Of a stretch of 64,000 nt of DNA, positions 46,475 to 59,559 are shown piece by piece. The notes under the pieces are model-generated. The model was given only the letters and a program-made list of their open reading frames with translations. It was not told the origin of the DNA and made no database searches. Each line of letters begins with the position of its first letter. Within the stretch, counting starts at the first letter, position 1. The DNA is from Neurospora tetraspora (Eukaryota; Ascomycota; Sordariomycetes; Sordariales; Sordariaceae): contig NW_026944383.1 of NCBI RefSeq assembly GCF_033439725.1, forward strand, positions 3,100,001 to 3,164,000, written 5' to 3'. Made by a program: the position numbers and the translations under genes.

Positions 46475-49400
46475 ATTCAGACCGATCCGACGCCGACAAG
46501 ACTCGCGAATCACCGTCCTACATCTACCTCTTTTGACTTGACCTTGCTCGATTTCAAACTAGTAGCCCGTTATAGTGAACCAGACATCATGACTGCTGTC
46601 ATTTCACCTGAACAGCTTGGTGCGATATTGTTCCTTCCCGACTTCCCTTGCAACTATACAGTAAAGTAGGGTCCGTGCACCTGCTCTTGCCCTGACCAGA
46701 CAGCATCGAGAACGCACTGCATCTCATCTCCAACTTCTCCTTCACTACAACCTACCTCCTACCTGACTGCACGGCCAACTCCGACACAACGCCCAAAAGG
46801 ATGCATCATCCACGACTGGCGCATTGCACAAGATCATGATGATTCTCACACCTCCCACCGCGACCTCGCTTCGAGTTGCCGATATCCGTCCTTTCCACTA
46901 GACGGGACACGCCAGCCACTACGAGGCAGAGGAGGCTACCTGGGAAGCTCCGAGTCCGATTCCCCGCTCGCCATCCAGTTCGCGGTGCCGTCCATGTTGC
47001 TGGACCGGCTTATACTCGGATGCCAAGGCTCACCTCACCACTCATGGACCTTCTCTAGACCTTGAGGTTCCCTTCTGCTGCCGCTCTGCAGTTGATAGTC
47101 GATGCCGGATAGAGCCAATGGTCAAGACTCACCGGGCCATGCCGCCAGCCTCATGATTACGCTACATCCGATAGGACATCGCAAAGCAACAGTTCGTCTC
47201 GACGGCAGGCTCAGAACCTTCGAACGTCTGGCCAAAGTCGGCCTCTGCGGTCCTGGACTCCCGGTCTGGATTTATGGCGCCTCAGCATTTGCGTCTACCG
47301 TAAACCACGGTTACACAGTACTGAAACCCGACCCCGTTCTCGGGGAGCTTCAACTACATGTCCAAGACGACCTGTAAGCTTCGAGAATGGCCCTCCCCAG
47401 ACCTTCACCGGCAAGCCTCTCCGAAAACTGGGCTCCCGATCCGTCTCGGTCGCAATGGTTACACTTGCCGAACAGACAACACGCTGTTGGAGGTTTCTCT
47501 CTGCACCAGCCGCCAGTCAACTCCACGCTCTTGTGCTCTGTACGACCTGCAAGCACCTCCCTTGGGTAACAGCCCAAGCCGGGTCCTGATATGTTTATAT
47601 CGTCTTGTCCTCACTGGCCTCTACCCGCCCGCAACGTCTACTACAACGTCATCTGCTACCGTCCGTGGACTCGCACAGAGCAGGCCATAACAACCTGTCT
47701 TGGTCTCCATGCCAATAAACAAAAACCAGCATGTCTGTGAGCGACTTCTGGACGACTCGGTATGACTTGAGCGTTACAGATTTCAGCCACCCACCACCAA
47801 TCCGGCACCGGTCTGCACGCGTCAAATTCACCACGATAAGCGTCCAATGCAGGGCTGGGGACCTGTGAGGTACGGGTTACCTTGCCTGGAAGGAATCAGA
47901 CCTCGGTGGCTGCACCAGAGAAGCCCATCAGCCATCTGTCTGTGTCCCATTCCGAGTTCCAAAAGTTCCTCACCCGCACCCGACGTATCATACGCTACTT
48001 ACAATCTCTGTCCCTGTTGGGTGGTTCTCTCGTCGGCACTGCGTGGTGCCAGGCTCTACAATATGTACGAGTCTTGGTCTTACATGAGGCCGTCTGGTAG
48101 AAGCGCCATCTACCTCTGTTCCGCACAGGACCCAGATCGATGGACGAGCGGGATGGAGAGCTGAGCGCCAGGTGAAAGACTGAACCACGGAGTACCGGGG
48201 ACGGGAGCACAGAATACGGTGTGCTCGCATATACACCGGACTTGGGTACGGAAGAGGACACACCCTCTCACCCGCACACGGCTACGGACGCCATACGCCT
48301 TACACCTACCAACTCGGCCTTGTAGGCTTGCTTCCCCACGCCATCTTGTCCAGTGGTAACGCCCTCTCCATCTCATACCTTATGCATTGATACCTGTGAT
48401 ACCAAACCTCTCAGAAACGTCCAATCAAGACGTCCTCCAAAGCGTAAGCTCCTGTTGTTGGTCTCTTAAGCTCATTTCTTGTTTCCCGTCTATTCCCTCA
48501 CTCCATGTGTGCCTAGTCCCTGCACCTCACCTGTTGCAGTCTGTCCACAAGAAGCCAGAGCAACAGAGAGGCCCGCTCAGTCAAGCCGCCGTTGCATTCG
48601 ACTGCGTACCTGTATTACGTACCTAGCATTTCAACATCACACCCCGCCAGTGTCATTCTCTTCTGTTGCATTCCCACGGAAAACCCGATGCACGACTTAA
48701 CCTGTTTACGGTCTAGCCCTGTGATGAATTCAAGGTGTGTCGATTTCGCCGACGGGCTGACTCTTTCATAGTTTAGCCATGTTACGTTTGGATATCAGAA
48801 GAGGTTCAGCTCGTTGTTCCCCAGAATGCCCAGCCCTCTTCTTCCTCCTCTGTTGCAATTGCTGGTATGGCTATACGGGAAATTCACTTCGACTTGCTCA
48901 TTATAGGTGATGTATGCCGGCCTCATTGGTTCAGGATACGGTGCATTTCTCCTTTACCTGTTGCCATGTCCAACCATCGCCATCGTCTATCACTGCCAAC
49001 TGGGTTTCCATATGAGCACCATAACATGCCATCTGCATGTCGCAATTTGCCCAAACAACCCAATCAACCGGCCGAGCAACACCAGGAGAGAGGGACTGCG
49101 TACCACCTGGTAAGGTGACTCCACGCCGGTCGCCTAAGCACTCATTCCGCCAGAGGTCTGGGTAAATTCTGGTCGTCCAGCTTTGTCATTCTTCAGCTAC
49201 TCCTACCCAAAGTTCTATGCCTCCAGAACAACCAGGCCGGCAAGTTATGGTGTGACGAAGCTTGAAAGGCCCAGTCGTTGATGCACCGTCACGAAGTGTA
49301 CAAGTCTCTCTGTTCATCTTCCCGGCACGGTGAGAAGTATCTCGGCCAACATCTTGCGGCAACAATATGCTGGATGTCACTCAAACGAGCCAGGTCTCGG

Positions 49401-52353
49401 TTTTCGTCAAGCAATTCAAGTCATTACTCCGAAGTCGCTTGCCATTCCCATCATATCTGGATTCACGCACCCTTGTGCGAGGTTTTTGGGCACATATACC
49501 GAGCCGATTTGTGCGCCCACTACACCAGAAACGGACAAGGTGAACGAACAATGAGGGAGAATTCAAACCCAACGGAGAAACCCAAAAGGAAGGAAAGGCA
49601 ACGCCTTGGGGCATCAAGGTAGCATCGTGCTTACCTACATGTGGTAATGATCCCTTCCACTATCTCCATACCTACCTCACTCAGCAACCCATTTCCTGTG
49701 TTTCTTATATCCACCAGTTTCTGTTGGTCTTCTCCAGCTCGCCGGACTGTAGTGACACACGCCACTGGATCGATTGGGGGAAGGTCCAGCTCTCATACGT
49801 TCGGCCATTCATTTACTTTTGGTATCTACTCGTCTGTGGCGTTTCGAGCCCAGACGAGTAACACCCTTTCACGAAAGGGGTGGGTATCTTTACACGGGCC
49901 ACGGGGGCTCGGTATGTCTGCAGCCGGTGGGTAAGTAATATTCCATTGCCTCGGCTCCAACGCTTTATGAGTAGCCGAGCGTGATGATGGAAACAGTGGG
50001 CCGTGGATTACCTCTACCAACCCATGCATGAGCGCGCCAAGTGCGGCTCTATCAGATCGGGGGAAGCTGCCGTTCGCAATGTCCGGTCTGGGATGCGAGC
50101 TGGGCTTGGTTTGAGCGGCTCCTTGCTTGGCTAAAACGGCCCGGGCCTCTCCTTTTCCTCCCCGAAGCGGCGGCCGACACGAAGCCGGCCAGCAATAGAT
50201 GATGAGCGCGGGTCTTATCTCGCTCAAGGTTGTATCACGACGACACCTCAAAGATATTGACTATGAAGGGCTCGCGGGCTAACGGGCGGAAGATGATAGG
50301 TGGTCATGAAGCTGAACAATTATGTTAGTCTTGTCACATCCACTGACGATTTCTGTTCGTGCTCGGTCTTTCGGTACTATCACCCCAAACCATCACATGA
50401 GATGGTGACTAATGTAAGTCCAAGTGTCGTTCATATCTCCCAGTGTGGTATCTCGTCCTCTGTGGCATGATGACATTTTCTCGTCTTTGCCTTTGGACTC
50501 TAATAGGAAGTCCAAACTACGAGCAAGACAAAAGCTGAGGCTATGGCCATTCCGACCCCGATTGGATATGAATGTTTCTATCGCGGAGATGGAACGAGCA
50601 GATGGATGGTCGGTCAGCGCCTGTCTTCCCATCCATACGCTCGTCCAGCCACGGACCTCTAGCTCGATATGGCGACCACGGCAGGAAGTACGGGATAAAG
50701 GAGCTGAAGTAGGTACATCGATCATGGGCAGATAGGTGTATGGCTGGAAGGAAAGAACAAAGGTGAGGGCGGATGCGATTCGACAAAAGAGGCAAGATAC
50801 GGGGTCTAGATCCACCCAGCGGAGGATGCTGGTTGTTGCGATTCCGCGTCGGACTAAGAGGAAAGAACTGCCCGGTTGGTCTTTTAGCCCGTGAGTGGTT
50901 GTGCTGAGCATTGCACTTGCATGCAGAGCAAAAGGGAACACTGTCTGGAAGCTCTTTCTCTCCAGTCAGGAAAGAATGAGGCAAGGTCTTATTGATTGCT
51001 GGTTGCGAATCGATCGATCTCGGTCCTGAAGCCCTTGCCGCTGGGGTGAGTAGATCTGAACAAGGTACTTTTTGAGACAAGCAAATCAGGCGGTAGCAGC
51101 TGAGGTTCAAGAGGTAGAGGTAGGTAAATTCCGTTCTTGACAGCCAGAAGACGAGTGGCAGGAACCTGAAGCTGTCATCAGAAACGGACCACAGCAGGGG
51201 AGCCGGCAACTTCAAACAAGGTAGGCACGAATCTCCTCATCGAAAGTCATTTCTTTCGCCCACAACAGTGAGAAAGGAACGGGGCGGACTGCGCCTTCCC
51301 TTGCCATTCAGTTGCTTCCCGTATCTCCCGTTCTTTCCTTCCTAGCCGGTGTTTTGCGCCGTTCGGCTTCCTCTCCCGAGTTCCTTCCTCCGTTATCGGC
51401 AGTACGTCCGACTCGGAGTTTGCTGTTGGTCAACCCGGCCTGGAGTGGTAGTAGTATCCCCTAGAGTTGCTATCGTTACTACCCTTCTTCGGGCTGGGCA
51501 TCTATTGCTACATTGCGAGCCTGAGATCTTCGGTTCATTTCGAGCTGGGGATACTTACACCTAGAGGTACGTGACTCACCTGCTATTCCTTTGGTTTCGG
51601 TGCCTGAAGAGGACTGCGAATTAGCACAGGGCAACAACAACCTGGAAGTGAAGTGCCCTGATACCACACAAAACTGCGAGTGCGCGAGGTGGCTTCGTCG
51701 GAGTGTTCTTGCCTGGTTATGGTCATGGCCAAGATGTGGGACACTCCTTGCTCAGGGGTAACTGCTCAGGAAACACAACGTGGAGGTAAGTACATAGGCT
51801 TTGAAAGTGAAAGAACGGATGGTTTGCAGATGGAAGACCCAGAAAGGTAATGCGAGAAATACGATATTCTGTTAAAAGAAGATGCACGCACAAGTAGAAG
51901 TCATACCCCCTACGGCTGACAAAAGAGGTAGCTGGCATCATCATCGGGTCCATTTCGCTCTTGGAGGATGTCATTCTCAAATTACGGAATAGGCAGTTGT
52001 TGTGTGCCTTCTCTGACCTCAAGGTGATATGGTCTCATATGAATGTGTGAGCTCAACACTTACCTCTAGAACGATGTCAACTGAAGAATTTGAGACGGGG
52101 CAACCAGAACTTGTTGCTTCTTGCCCTCTAGCTTGACCTACGACCGAGCCGGAAGTCAATACAAAGAGAAGAAATACCAGATCAGAAATGCGGTGCCTGG
52201 AATTTGTCTTCTCCAACCTGAACATCCCATCGTTTGAGTTCTCGCCGAGCTTCCATCCTACAACGTCACCCAACATCAACACCTGCATCTCTAGTACTTC
52301 AAACTTACAACCACCACTACATTCTCTTGTCGATCCAGTTTTTTCTTGAAAGA

Positions 52354-55272
52354 ATGGATAGTTCATCCAGTTCATCCGGTTTAGATTCCGCCAGAAACAA
52401 CCCTCGGACCAAGCTGCCATTCTACAACAAGTATGTCGAACATCAACGCAAGGCAGAGGAGAACAAACACAAGAGCCACTTGAGATTTCGATCAGGGTCC
52501 GTTTTGATCACCGATGGCGCCACGCCTACGGGCCGTCAGATTGCCACCATACTCAACAAAAAGGGGCACTACCGGATTCATGCCCTCTACCCGCCCGGCT
52601 ATTTTCCCAAAAATGTTCCACCGATGGAGCGGAAAAGGCTCGCATATCCCGTGGACAAGATGCACTTCCTAACGCCGGTTTCGAGACACCGGAATTACGT
52701 GTCGTGGTACGATGCGGTCGTGGAAATCTGCGTCAAGCACAATATCCACTACATCATACCGCAGCACGACACCATGGCCATCTTTGCGGCTCATATCAAG
52801 GAACTCAGGCGACGCGGTATATACGTCCATACTCCCAGACTGACGTCGATTCACTCCATCGTCGACAAATTGGCAATGTATCGCATGTTGAGAGATCTTG
52901 AGATTTGGCACCATCCCTGGGTCTTTCTCGGAAAGGAGACAAACTCTCAACATACAATCATGCAGACTGCCGGCTACATCAAAGAATCAGGCAACTATCC
53001 GGTCATGTTGACAGACCGTACGGAAGGGTCGGATTCCGTCTATGTGCGCATCGGGTCGAAGAAGGAGCTGGAAGACTACATCCTCGAGGACGAACGCAAG
53101 AACGCAACGGAATTCGTCATCACCACGAACACCTTGAGTTCCAAAGGCTAGTTGCACCAGGCCCAGGGTATCTTCAACAACGGCAAGCTGGAGAAATGGC
53201 ATGGTTGGACCCTCCTCCCCGTGCAGCAAGAAACCACCTCACATTTTCGCAAAACGTCGGCTTATAATCAGAGAGCAGTGCTGGTTCTGAGGGGAATTGG
53301 GATGCACTTAAACTGGCATGGCGGCCTGAGTGTGACCTTCTGGCTGCCGATGTACGAACCTGACGCCGAGCCCAGAGTGATGAGGATTGATATGGGTATC
53401 CACGAGCCGATGAACGCATACTATTCCGGAGTCGACCTGATCGACGCACTATTGGATCTGAGACTTCCGGAGAATTCAGGAACTGAGTGGGAGGACGGCC
53501 CCAGGTGGCAGGATCCTGACCGCGCTTTTGATATGCCCGAGCATCTCACCGAGGAAGATGCTGCAGCAGACGAGACCGGGAAAGACGAAGTGAACGTTAG
53601 ACAAGACGAGGTGGAGGCTAGGGGAAAGGATGATGACTCAAAACCCTTTCCCTTGCGAGTGATGCTGGTGCCCAACTTTGACCCACCGACTCGTGGGCGT
53701 GACGTGCAAGTTCAAGCTACGGCAGATGTCGACTCCAGCAATGCATCCAGACTGTCTCGCGCGGTTACCGTGGTAGCATCGTCAGATGACGGTCCTACTC
53801 CATCTGACGATGCTACTCCAGAGAATAGCATAAAAGACTGGCGCACGTTTCACACACTACGTACTTTCCTGGGAGTGGAGGGGCATGGTGGCGATATTTC
53901 CGAGGAAGCAGATCTAGGTATTTCTGAGGCAGCACTCCCGAATGGTGGGAGGTGCGAATGGAAGACGGGCGTCACGACACGTCAATTCGTTTTGGAATCT
54001 GAACAAAGGATCACGGAGAGTAGGGAGAATTCCATGCTGAAAAGATTGACCACCGTCCTCGGCGATACGACCTGGCGAAAGTCCAAAGAAGAGCACACCC
54101 CTTTCTTCTTGAACCCTTGGACAACCAGCATTCGAAACGTGTTTAACGTGGCTAAACAGGTCATCGACCTGTCAGTGAAGGGCAAACCGGGACCGACACT
54201 GTTATCCACGCTCCTCCGCGACGACTGGCCACAGCCGAATCCGAGAGGGCTGAGACGTGATCAATACGCCGACATCTTTAAGACGCATCTATGGGACGGA
54301 CCTACAATGCCTGATGGACCTTGGGGTCTCGCTCTTCCGGTGGGATCGTACTACCACGCGAAGAGGTTCCGTGTTCACAGCCAAAAAGGTGTCCCTTCAC
54401 GTAATGTTGCCTACCAGTTCTTTGTCAGGCAGGGTCAAGACTACGAAACAGGCACTCTCCTCCCGTTGGGGCATGTATCTCCGAACGACCCCAACAAAAA
54501 AGTCTTTAGGACGCCCGTGATGCTTCCTCCAAACCCCTTTGACCTTATCTGGGTAGGCGAAATGCCCGAGACTTGGAATAGCTGGACCTTTGTTCCGGAC
54601 CCTCATCGACCACGCGACGGTGTGCTAATTCCCTCTCACAATTTGCCGAAAAAGAAGCACATCGCCATTCCCGATGACCCTCAGACTTGGGAGATGACAC
54701 CAGGCCGATGCTTCTTCTACCGTGGTAGCAGACACCATGTTCCGTGTGGGAACCGACCTTACAGCTATCGCATGGATGACCATATGCGGTACAAATTCAA
54801 CGACCGGAGGAGAAAGCTGCCTTATCCTCCAGAGAACTTCTACTTTGTGGATGTTACCCTCCGTCCTCCCGTTTCTCTAGAAGATAGCTTTCGACCCATT
54901 GTCCCACTGGACCGCGGCATTCCTCGCACAGATATCGTCTATTTCTATCATGCCTCCCGCAGTCGGCCGTACATGGGTATTTTTGTTCCTGCTGATCACT
55001 ACGAGTTGGTGCAAAAGCAGGCCTATAACTTTCATACCCCACCACGACTAGCACCTGTTCCGGAATCACCACCGACAAGCTCGCTGATCAGATACAGTGC
55101 CTCTAGAGGTGTACAACGGAGTTCCCGTGGCGGTAGCGAGTCGGCCGATCAAAGTCCGCGACTTGATTCTGGAAGAGATACCGAAGAGAGAGGGACGCCA
55201 ACCGAGCCCGAACAGGAGCAAGATACTGCGGAGGAAATCCTAGGCAAACAGACGGACGAGACGGACGAGTGA
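52354..55272 (+). CDS. ATP-grasp-like protein with one in-frame TAG (stop at codon 266)
   Basis: One frame of 973 codons is broken only by TAG at 53149-53151. Read through, it gives 972 aa; terminated, 265 aa. The first part looks like a pre-ATP-grasp and ATP-grasp N-lobe. VLITDGATPTGRQIATILN (Rossmann-like) is followed by HYIIPQHDTMAIFAAHIKELRRRGI and TSIHSIVDKLAMYRMLRDLEI, a layout seen in carbamoyl-phosphate-synthase-like ligases. Coding character continues smoothly past the TAG (HQAQGIFNNGKLEKWHGWTLLP). It then runs for another 700 residues with conserved-looking blocks such as NPFDLIWVGEMPETWNSW and RCFFYRGSRHHVPCGNRPYSY, and ends in an acidic tail. No splice pair that removes the TAG was found. 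The TAG may be edited to UGG (Trp), read through, or mark a recent pseudogene. Substrate is unknown. Confidence 0.8.
53149..53151 (+). other. In-frame TAG, candidate A-to-I edited stop codon
   Basis: The codon context is AAA GGC TAG TTG CAC. The A at 53150 is preceded by T, the -1 base favoured at fungal sexual-stage A-to-I editing sites. Editing would give UGG (Trp). A G-to-A change from TGG is also what RIP on the opposite strand (CpA to TpA) would produce. Confidence 0.6.
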
Positions 55273-56759
55273 GTGGTGGGAGTGGTTTGGAGGGTGTTAT
55301 CATGCTGTATCGATCTCAGCTCCATCACAGTCTTGTCTGCTTATCTTTGTCAGCGTTTGGAGGTATAGTTTCAGGTCCCAGTGATAGAAATATTGAACAG
55401 CGATCCGTTTTGTTTCCCACAGTAAAGCTCCCACGCGGTTTTCGTCCTGCACTGAGATATTGACTGTCCGATGTTCTCACCGGATCAAACCTGACATGAG
55501 CTAAGACAGTGTATTGACAACGACAAACGTATGCTGATGTTGAAGTCAATGTCTGAGATGGCGATAGCATATATTGAACGGCGAAGTTACCATACCTTAC
55601 CTTGCCCGGCACATGTTCCGTTGCAGATCAAAACCTTAAAACGTTAATTCCGGCGGGCCGGTGTGGGGCTTCGGCCGGCTGATGTCTGAGACTTTTTCGC
55701 TTTTCGGCGCTGTAGTACATATGTATGCGGATCGGGATCGGATTCGGCCCTCGTGGCCAAGGTTCTTCACTTTCCATCGGCCGGGAGCCGGGGGACTCGG
55801 TCCACGCCGGCAAGGTATGAGTGCGAGATTTAAACATTTTATATTTTCTCTTCCAAGCTGGTCTGGGGCTGGTGACTCGCATGCAATGTGTGACCTGGCA
55901 GAGAGCGCATTTTCTTCACCTTGGCGAGTCTTGGTTTTACAACTGACGGATCCCAATGGAAATGCTGAAGGAGCCTTTGACCGCTAACTTTTAGTGGGTT
56001 TTCTACAGTAGCAATCCAGACAGCGGGAAGCATGATGAGTTGTACAGGAATGGATACCGAGGTACTTTTTTGGTGTCTGTACAGAATATACATCTTTTTG
56101 CGGCTTTGTCATGGCGATTCTTCGTAATGCATGGAAGTTTACCTTTCATGTGCTGGTGTGCACACCTTCTGTAGAAAATAATCCTGTGGCGAGGGTGAAT
56201 TGTAATTCCCGTCGTTTTCCCGCTTGCTCTTCGCTCTATCGCTCGCAGATTCTATAAGGTCTGCGACTTCCTTTTGTCAGCAATACTGGTCATGCTTATT
56301 TGTGCCTTGCGTCGCAATTCACTCGTTTCATCCAACACCAGGCGGTGATGTCCAGGTGATTTTGTAGAAATCAGGGGAAACCCTTTTTTTTTCGGGGCAT
56401 TTGTTGCGACCGGGAACCCCTGCGCAACAGCTGACGTGATAGCGCGACCGATAACACGCAAGGACGGGAGCGGCGAAATTCCCATCATTCACAAAGCAAC
56501 AAATCCGGCTTTCATTCAACGCAACGCCGCGGCGTCCATCCCATTTAACCAACTGAACCTCCATCCATCCCTTTCCTTGGTACCCCCGATTTGCCAAGCG
56601 CCACCACAGCAAACAAATTCCAACATTCTTTTTTTCTTCCCGTCCCTTTCGAATCTTCAATTCTCTCCCGATCGCGACTCAGAAAGTCCAGTCAACTTCG
56701 TGCTGGGAAGTTGAGAGAAACAGGTCGGCGCGCCCTTTCTCAACCACATCGTCGCCAAG
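55273..56759. other. Intergenic, between two plus-strand genes
   Basis: It is a 3' flank and the promoter of the zinc transporter. No other feature was recognised. Confidence 0.5.
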
Positions 56760-58511
56760 ATGGCGTGGTCAAAGACGACGCGCATCCAAGTGATGCTGGC
56801 GATCGATGTCATGTTCTTCCTTCTGGAACTGTCCGTCGGTCTCGCTGTCGGATCACTTGCGCTTTTGGCGGATTCATTTCACATGGTATGTCGCATACAC
56901 TGGGACTCACCAAATCTCTCTCTCCGGTCTCGTTTTCCGACCAAGACCTTGCGTTGCTAACTCTAGGCATCGTGTATAGCTAAACGATATCATCTCTCTA
57001 CTCGTCGGATTGTGGGCACTGTCCTTGACCAAGCGGGCAACAACAGATCAGTTCTCCTACGGTGTAAGTTTTGCGATCCGGTGTGGTGCCTGATCCCATA
57101 ATCTTTTACTGACCGGGTGCGACTGTGATAGTGGCTGCGCGCGGAAATTCTCGGTGCCTTCTTCAACGCGGTATTCCTGATTGCGCTTTGCGTATCCATC
57201 GTTCTCGAAGCCGTCGGCCGATTAATCGACCCACCCACCATCGAAAACCCGAAACTGATCTTGATTGTTGGATCACTTGGCCTTGCGTCGAACCTCGTTG
57301 GTTTCGTCGTTCTCGGCGGACACGGTCACTCCCACGGCCCCGGCGGACACGATCACGACCATGACCACGATCAAGGCCACGCCCACAGCCATGACGAACA
57401 TGCGCATAGCCACGCGGGTGCCCACGAGCACGACCACGGTTATCAGAACAGCGCGGTCGCCGAGGAAGGACGCGCGGGGATAGCGAGCGATGCGCACAGT
57501 CACCAGACGGGTAGGACCCGGAAGTCGAGCAACGCCAGACACGCCCGCTTCACGAGCATCGAAGACATGCAAATTCATCCGGCTAGCTTCAGGCAAGAGA
57601 TCATTGAGGCTAGCAGGCTGCAGGAGGAGTCGTCCAGCAGTGAGAATAGCTCCGACAACGAAAACGGCGGACATGATGATGACACCAACACCGAAAACAC
57701 CCCGTTGATTGGAGGATCGAATGGACACAATCACCAACATTATGGCGCGCACTCATCTTCGTCAAAGAAGGGGCGACAGAATTCGAACGTTCACCGCGAG
57801 CACCACCACATCAAGCCGAAGAAGGCAAGCAAGGGCGGACACGGACACAGTCATGCCGACATGGGCATGAACGCCATGGTTCTTCATGTCATTGGAGATG
57901 CGTTGGGTAACGTGGGAGTCATTGCTACAGCTCTGGTTATCTGGCTCACAAACTGGCCTGGACGCTTCTACGCCGACCCTGCCGTCTCGCTCTTCATTAC
58001 CATCATCATCCTCCGCTCAGCCATCCCGCTCACTCTTGCGGCTTCCAAGATCCTTCTCCAGGCGACGCCCGAGCACATCGATCTCAAGCAAATACGGGAA
58101 GATATCCAAGACCTGGAGGGCGTAGTCAGCTGCCACCACGTTCACGTCTGGCAGCTCGACGACACGAGCTTGGTTGCCTCGCTGCACATTCAGGTGGACT
58201 TCCCCATTTCGGCGGCCGGCGGTGACAAGTACATGGAGCTCTCCAGGCAGGTCCGGACCTGCCTGCACGACTATGGAATCCACAGCGCCACGATCCAGCC
58301 CGAGTTCTGCCTCGACACGACACACAACCATACCGGGGAGGCCGCGACTTCGCCCCGCCTGGACGGCTCGCCCGGATGCGGCAAGGCGGATGGGAATTGC
58401 CTGCTTGCCTGCGTTGAGGATTGCTCTGGCCGGGGATGCTGCGTTGTGCCGGACGCGTCGAGGCCGGAGAGCACTCATTCTCATGATGGGGATGGCCATC
58501 ATCACCACTAG
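56760..58511 (+). CDS. Zinc transporter, cation diffusion facilitator family (Zrc1/Cot1-like)
   Basis: Three exons, 56760-56885, 56980-57063 and 57132-58511, give 529 aa. Both introns (94 and 68 bp) are phase 0 with GTATGT and GTAAGT donors. Zrc1-type proteins exchange zinc or cobalt for protons into the vacuole. Six membrane helices are expected. The first runs through IQVMLAIDVMFFLLELSVG. The TM2 metal-site motif HxxxD (HMLND, residues 41-45) is restored only by the first splice, and the TM5 motif HVIGD is intact. Between helices 4 and 5 lies a long His-rich cytosolic loop (GHGHSHGPGGHDHDHDHD and further His clusters) that binds zinc. The C-terminal domain HHVHVWQLDD..LVASLHIQV is characteristic, and the tail is Cys- and His-rich (SGRGCCVV, ending HHHH). 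Confidence 0.95.
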
Positions 58512-59559
58512 GCTTGGCTGGATTGGCTGTTCTATGATTAATTGAGCAGCAATTTAGAATCCATGGGTTTCACTTCTCGACGTGACCAAGGTCATTTGTT
58601 GTTCTGATATATCTTGAATTTGGACCATGGAGTGAACATGAGCATTCTATTCGAATCATCATTCCTGGCCAATATGTTTTCGGCATGGTGCATTACAAAG
58701 GGGTAGGGTTTTTTTTTCAAGCGTTACACGGAGCAGCGGAATAGGTGTTATGGTTACACTTGGGTTTGAGGGAGGGAATATTGATAAACGTCATTACGTG
58801 CATGCGAGTGAGAGGATACACAAAATATCATAGGTATGGCATCTCTGTACTGCACATGAGGTCTTACAGCGCCGATATGTGTCTTTTGAGCATACACAGC
58901 ATCAGAATGGAGTAGACTTTTGCATGTTGGCCTTCCTGTGGCCCTACAAGTAACTGAGCGGTTCACTGCCACACTGCTTTCAGACGAATATGAAACGAAT
59001 TCACAATCCACTGCTTCATTCAGGGAGTATGATCTGCGAGGAGGCTCGGATGAGATGTTACATCCTCGTCTAGGGGAGGATAGCGGACATTGATATTGCT
59101 CAACTCTATCAAGCTCCGACCTCGCAACTGCCATCTGCGCACGAGCCAAGTACCGCGGCTTTGTTCCCGATCTGACATGCCGCCACAAATGCTTATCTTA
59201 TCCCGAGCTGCCGAATCAACGACAACAACTCACCGAATGACACAACCACTTCCGTCCAACCCCGTCACTTCCTCCATCTCACCGTACATAAAAGTATATC
59301 TCTCATTAATTGTTATTAAGCATTGAAAAGACTTGGTGACATTCAATTCTCACCTGGATGAGATTACTGCGATTTTACTGATTTCCTGATTCAACTACCT
59401 TTGCTACGACAACCCAAACGAAAGGACAAACCGATGTACCTCGTTTTTGCCTTGTCCTCTTACATAATATGTCTTGCTGAATAATTCTTGAGTTCAGTTT
59501 CCCTCTTTTTCTCCTTGCACTCTGTTCACGCTTCACCACCAATTACCACCATAGGCAAG
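58512..59559. other. Intergenic, between two plus-strand genes
   Basis: It is a 3' flank and a promoter. No feature was recognised. Confidence 0.5.

Larger units (their letters stand above)
43734..52353. other. 8.6-kb interval without recognised genes
   Basis: It lies between two divergently transcribed genes. Apart from the inverted-repeat element at 45873-46465, only short overlapping frames are found on both strands, none with a domain I recognise. Base composition looks ordinary and there is no obvious AT-rich, RIP-mutated block. It could hold long 5' leaders, non-coding RNAs or decayed sequence. No tRNA or 5S rRNA was seen. Confidence 0.5.

Noticed and set aside
46876-49620. Several 60-110 codon frames in the large gene-poor block.
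   Set aside because: They overlap on both strands, have no domain and no consistent splice connections.
49861-49882. A short hairpin (ACACCCTTTC / GAAAGGGGTG).
   Set aside because: The stem is about 9 bp with a bulge in non-coding DNA, and fungal genes do not use intrinsic terminators.
53101-53210. An intron that would remove the in-frame TAG at 53149.
   Set aside because: No donor of GTRNGY type with a CTRAC branch and AG acceptor at fungal intron spacing was found, and the coding character looks continuous across the site.
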